Made by a program: the position numbers and the translations under genes. The notes beneath the pieces are model-generated. The model was not told where the DNA came from and did no database searches. It saw only the letters and a program-made list of their open reading frames with translations. A DNA stretch of 46,595 bases from Chara braunii (taxonomy: Eukaryota; Streptophyta; Charophyceae; Charales; Characeae), in NCBI GenBank assembly GCA_003427395.1, contig BFEA01000132.1, positions 2,721,834-2,768,428 of the forward strand, given 5' to 3'. This document shows, in pieces, positions 43,122 to 46,595 of the stretch; the stretch's first letter is position 1, and each line of letters begins with the position of its first letter.

Positions 43122-43190
43122 GGGTCTAGCTCAGTTGGTACACCCATGAACTGTTGAAATACGGACCCGAGTTCAAATCCAGATGCAGTC
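43122..43190 (+). repeat. tRNA-like sequence, possible SINE head
   Basis: A-box-like TAGCTCAGTTGG (43127-43138) and B-box-like GAGTTCAAATCC (43169-43180), 30 bp apart, as in tRNA genes. The acceptor GGGTC is plausible, but the D stem does not close and no clean anticodon stem forms, so it is a degraded tRNA or a SINE Pol III promoter. A structured box follows about 350 bp downstream on the same DNA, but that box's transcribed strand is probably the opposite one. Confidence 0.5.
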
Positions 43191-43527
43191 AGATTAACAA
43201 AATAACGTACCTCTGAATTACGGAGGGCCGGTCAGTTCAATGATTACATCTCAAGGTCACCGCCCTTTCATAAAAAAAGTGGGGGTCCCTGTTAACCACT
43301 TGATGAATTCATTTTTCTTCTCTACATGTTCCATGCTCTGAGGTGATCTTTGAGGATGGGTCTGATGATAATGAACCGACTTCTCCTGTCCAGTGCTGGG
43401 ATATTTTGGTTTTTCGTTTCCCGCATTCTTTGATAGCCTCTTTTTTTTTGTTGTTGTTGTTGTTGAAACAACCCGAACAGATGCTAGGGATGCTGGTACG
43501 ATCTGGCACCACTAGCACTATCGGGGA

Positions 43528-43583
43528 GGATACATCTATTGGTGGGGAGCTGCACCTGGTGGAAAGCGGGTCCAGTGTCCCTG
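43528..43583 (-). mobile_element. SINE-like box, degraded
   Basis: atctattggtggggagctgc acctggtggaaagcgggtcc agtgtccct. Arms are weakened to GGTGGA/TCCAGT. A T9 plus GTT patch (43440-43465) lies about 65 bp before it where poly(T) would be expected. Confidence 0.65.
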
Positions 43584-44344
43584 AACATTGTGGTTGTTTG
43601 TATGAATGGACTCGTGATTGTAGCAGTAACAGTAAAGATAAACCCTTAAACCCTAGTGACTGTCCTAACTGTGGAGCTGATGTGGGGTGGCTTCACCACC
43701 CCCTGTCCCCTCCCTCCCCAAAACCCATAATGTCTTGTGCAGTGCAGTGACCATGTGACCATGTGAGGTGAATTGTGTAAGTATGAAACTGATGTGGGGC
43801 GGCTTCCGCCACGATGCTTCAATGATGAATTCAGTTTTCTTCCTATGTTTCCAATCTTCTGAGGCAATCTCTTGAGGACAACTTCTGTGATCTTTTGATG
43901 GGATGTTCCAGCGATTGTTTGTTGACAGTACTTCCCCCTCTCATGTCTTGTGATTCCTCCTGTGTTCCCCATCTTTTGATGTGATTCCTGAGTATAGGAC
44001 TGATGAAGGCTGCTGACTGTTTCTACATATAACAATGATAGGGTTCTCAAAAGCTGCTTTTGAACCTGGGTCTTTTTCTTTTGCCTTGCTGGGGTTAATT
44101 ACTCAACTGTAATGAAATTGACAACGGGAGAGCTTCGTCAGGAAAGAATAGCAAAAGGAAACCTCTGTTTCATTTCCTGGAGGGAGTGTTCGTCTGCTGC
44201 AGGGACTGATGTCATTTATTGACTTATTTGGGTAAGATCGTTACTTTGCTGTAGTGTGGTCTGAACACCGGCCTTTCATTCAATCAGTGTGTATTCCATG
44301 AACTAGGGGGAGCTTGAGGCCTGTGGAGTTATGTAGAGGGTGGA
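43584..44344. other. No gene recognised
   Basis: Contains a short plant-telomere-like word (aaacccttaaaccctag, about 43638). Two similar segments, about 43310-43400 and 43815-43890, share gatgaattca-ttttcttc, catgttcca and ctgaggtgatct/ctgaggcaatct, suggesting a ~500-bp duplication. No gene. Confidence 0.4.
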
Positions 44345-44530
44345 AGGCATAACCAGATCGTCTGACGTAGCCGGCGTCGCCCTGTAACCTGGTGTCAGGG
44401 GCGTGTGGCTAAGGGCGATGTCGAGGGAGGATGACACTTTGTATCTGTCAGAACTAGGTTGGTCAATACTGGGGAAGGTTGTGGTGCCCTGTTACCCTAG
44501 CAGAAGGGGGTATGAGATCAAGTGAGTTCT
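44345..44530 (-). repeat. Dispersed repeat family X, copy 3
   Basis: Reverse complement of 36650-36860 over about 190 bp, about 75% identical by eye. Includes gctagggtaacagggc, agtgtcatcctccctcgaca and caggttacagggcgacgcc in that order on the minus strand. Confidence 0.7.
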
Positions 44531-44795
44531 GGTACGAGGACTAAAAGCCTGGACCGCCATTTCGTCTGTTGAAGGGGGGAGGTTTGGATAGCAGGCGGGT
44601 TCAGTTTTGACACTCCGATTTTCTGATTTTAGGGCCGACCATAGGCAGATGGTTTTTTGTTGTCGGTAAATGTCTGAGTAGTTTCTCAGCCGAAGTCGGG
44701 TAATGACCCCGGTGTCGAGTGCATCGGTCCCCCAGGGGGACCTTCCCGACCGCGTCACTCAGGATTTTACAAGACTTTCTTTGCAATGGAGTTTT

Positions 44796-44865
44796 CGCCG
44801 CTCCGACCGAGTGCGCCGACCACACCTCTCGCGAACCCCTACGACAGGATAGAGGCCACGTCGAG
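44796..44865 (+). repeat. Dispersed segment matching 9717-9785 (inverted)
   Basis: gccgctccgaccgagtgcgc cgaccacacctctcgcgaac ccctacgacaggatagaggc c. See the entry at 9717 for the match and the shared AAP-ECA-H-SREPLRQDR translation. Confidence 0.65.
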
Positions 44866-45014
44866 GAAAACCACCTTGGCCCCAACCTAGAACAGACCCC
44901 CTCCTTCTTCCCCATCCGCAAAGGCAGCCAATTCCCTCCTAGAGGATACCTTCGCCCTCCCCTTGTCCCTATCTACCCCCGCCGGGGTTGAAGGCGACCA
45001 ACTCTCCCACCCCG

Positions 45015-45115
45015 GCCCCAAACGAGGACAAACCACAAATCTGCCCCACCCCCGACAGGGCAGCCACCTCCCACCTTGTAGCGCCCCTGTAAAGTAAGGC
45101 TCCCCAATACCAACC
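45015..45115 (+). repeat. Dispersed repeat family Y, copy 3
   Basis: Contains caaatctgccccacccccga, cacctcccaccttgtagcgc and ccctgtaaagtaaggctccc, matching the order in the copies at 35890 and 38625. Confidence 0.5.
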
Positions 45116-45379
45116 CCCACCCTTCCCCCAAGAATCCAAACCGTGACCACAGAAGCCCTATCCCGACTGAAGCACACCCATCAGATGAAGCGGTCAATTA
45201 ACCTAGAGAAAGATCTCATGAGGGCAGTGTATCGTTGAGTAAGATTTTGTGATGGAGTTCCCAGGACGGAAACACTCAAGAGAGTGAACATGAGAAAAGG
45301 AAAATCATGATGAAAGTGTCGGAAAAGAAAATACTAATTGCTGACAAGAATAGTGCCCTAAGACAAAGGGTTATAAGGA

Positions 45380-46040
45380 GAGTATTGGCGAGCAAACTTA
45401 CCTGCAGATGATATCGGTAATGAACCCCTAGTGAGGGATTGGATTAGTGATGACTTGTATAAGGATGATAGTAATGATGATGATAATGATATCGATGATA
45501 ATGCCACAGATGGAGGTAATGACGATGATGGTATTGATGACTTGTGATTGGATGGGTGACCGAGAACAACACCCTAAGGCTGGAGATTTTAAGGATGATA
45601 TTGGCGAGCAGACTCGCCTGCAGATGATATCCGTGACGTCCCACTAATAAGGAGTGCAGTTGAGGGAAATATTTTATAAGGATGATGGTGATGAGAATAA
45701 TAATGATGATGATGGTGATGCTACAGATAGTGGTTATGACGAGCAACATAGTAATGATGACGCTGGTAATAACAAAGCCCACACGGAGATGTAATGATGA
45801 TTAAAATGACGAGCAATTACCAATACTTGGATGACAAGCACCTTTTGCTGATAGATAACTACAACCTCCTGAAAATGACGACCTGTGCTTTGATGGTGAC
45901 CTAATGGGGGTAATGGTGATGAAAAACGACTAATCACACCCTTTCCTCAAGTGATGATAACAGATAATACCCTAATGATGACGACGAACGTCATGATGAT
46001 GCTAGCAAACCTTGATGATGATGATGACGAACATCAGCAT
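45380..46040. repeat. GAT-rich ~215-bp tandem repeat
   Basis: attggcgagca-act--cctg cagatgatatc occurs at about 45387 and 45602, and ataaggatgat-gt-atgatg at about 45461 and 45676, giving a 215-bp unit with GAT-rich halves. Further irregular gatgatg runs extend to 46035. Frames through it (Met/Asp on plus, Ile/His on minus) are not called. Confidence 0.7.
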
Positions 46041-46239
46041 GGAACAGGGTTTGTGGGCAGGGGGAAGTTTCTCTGCGCGGTGACTCTTGGAAGCTTCTTG
46101 GACAAATTAGGTTATGTTAAGCCTTCCGAGGTTCTGAAAGCTAGAGCAGCATCTCGTCTTCTTCTTCATTAGGATATTCGACTTCAGAGATGGTTGCACC
46201 TGGACTGACATTGGCTGAGTTGCTCTGATATGTGCCGTC

Positions 46240-46480
46240 AGTTTGTCGATGCTAGAACGACGCTGGCCGGAGTTGGGGTGTTACCCTGTAACCTGCAACG
46301 ACAGGAGTGTGAGGCCTTGTAGAGACATCTGGAGTTTGTCGAGGGAGGAACGTAAGCCAGTGGCGAATCACGGGGGACCGCCTTGACACCCTATGGGGTC
46401 GGGGATAGTCTTGGTGGTGAGAAGAGGTCAGTTATGGATGACGTTGGTCTGGTTAGTACTGTCTTTGAGTAGTAATGTCC
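46240..46480 (-). repeat. Dispersed repeat family X, copy 4
   Basis: On the minus strand: acgttcctccctcgacaaac, ctctacaaggcctcacactc, ggttacagggtaacaccc and ccggccagcgtcgttct, matching copy 1 (35140-35345) best. The rest to the window end shows no gene. Confidence 0.6.
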
Positions 46481-46595
46481 CGGTATAGGGAGGGTTAGGA
46501 GTTGCTCTACGTTTAGGAAGCTGGAATTGCTGATATAGCATAGTATTCAATTTTTTAGCTCTGCATCAAAAAAAGATTCTTAGCCGAAGCCAGGT

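Overview
This window looks like non-coding, repeat-dominated DNA from a large eukaryotic genome. It contains two assembly gaps of Ns, dozens of microsatellites, several satellite arrays, and decayed copies of a Helitron, an L1-like LINE and SINE-like poly(A) retroposons. I found no intact cellular gene, rRNA or complete tRNA, and no prokaryotic gene organisation. A Pif1-type Helitron helicase, an L1-like LINE with an APE endonuclease, a tRNA-Asp-type primer-binding motif and a possible hAT-like MITE together would suit a plant or green alga. I cannot name the species from the sequence.

Layout. 0-6.5 kb is mostly unique DNA with a three-copy hairpin repeat, a tRNA-like SINE head (- strand), a purine-rich stretch with a duplicated hairpin, and no convincing gene. 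6.5-7.25 kb holds seven hairpins that share a near-constant 20-nt loop, while each copy has a different but self-complementary stem. 7.54-8.11 kb is a tandem repeat of two alternating monomer types. 8.1-11.5 kb is unique DNA with microsatellites. 11.54-15.47 kb is a decayed Helitron on the - strand, with the C-terminal half of its helicase and a canonical-looking 3' hairpin plus CTAG terminus. 15.5-19.6 kb has a primer-binding-site-like motif and GC-rich degenerate minisatellites. 19.67-21.08 kb is a ~91-bp satellite. 22.26-25.14 kb is an ~81-bp satellite with a block of opposite orientation. 25.5-28.3 kb is a pyrimidine-rich, diverged ~1.2-kb tandem duplication. 28.3-31.0 kb is an L1-like LINE pseudogene (- strand).

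31.3-46.6 kb is a dense mosaic. It holds at least ten copies or part-copies of a ~55-nt structured box next to poly(T)/poly(A), a 284-bp element with 12-bp terminal inverted repeats and an 8-bp target duplication, palindromes beside an N gap, a 25-bp minisatellite, two further dispersed families (here X and Y), and a 370-codon open frame with Thr-rich tracts (41.2-42.4 kb).

Nothing here forms an operon or pathway. The recurring theme is nucleic-acid secondary structure. At least three repeat families keep base-pairing while their sequence changes: the 6.5-7.2 kb hairpins, the 31-43 kb box, and the 0.1/2.1 kb hairpin. These are the best candidates for something undescribed.
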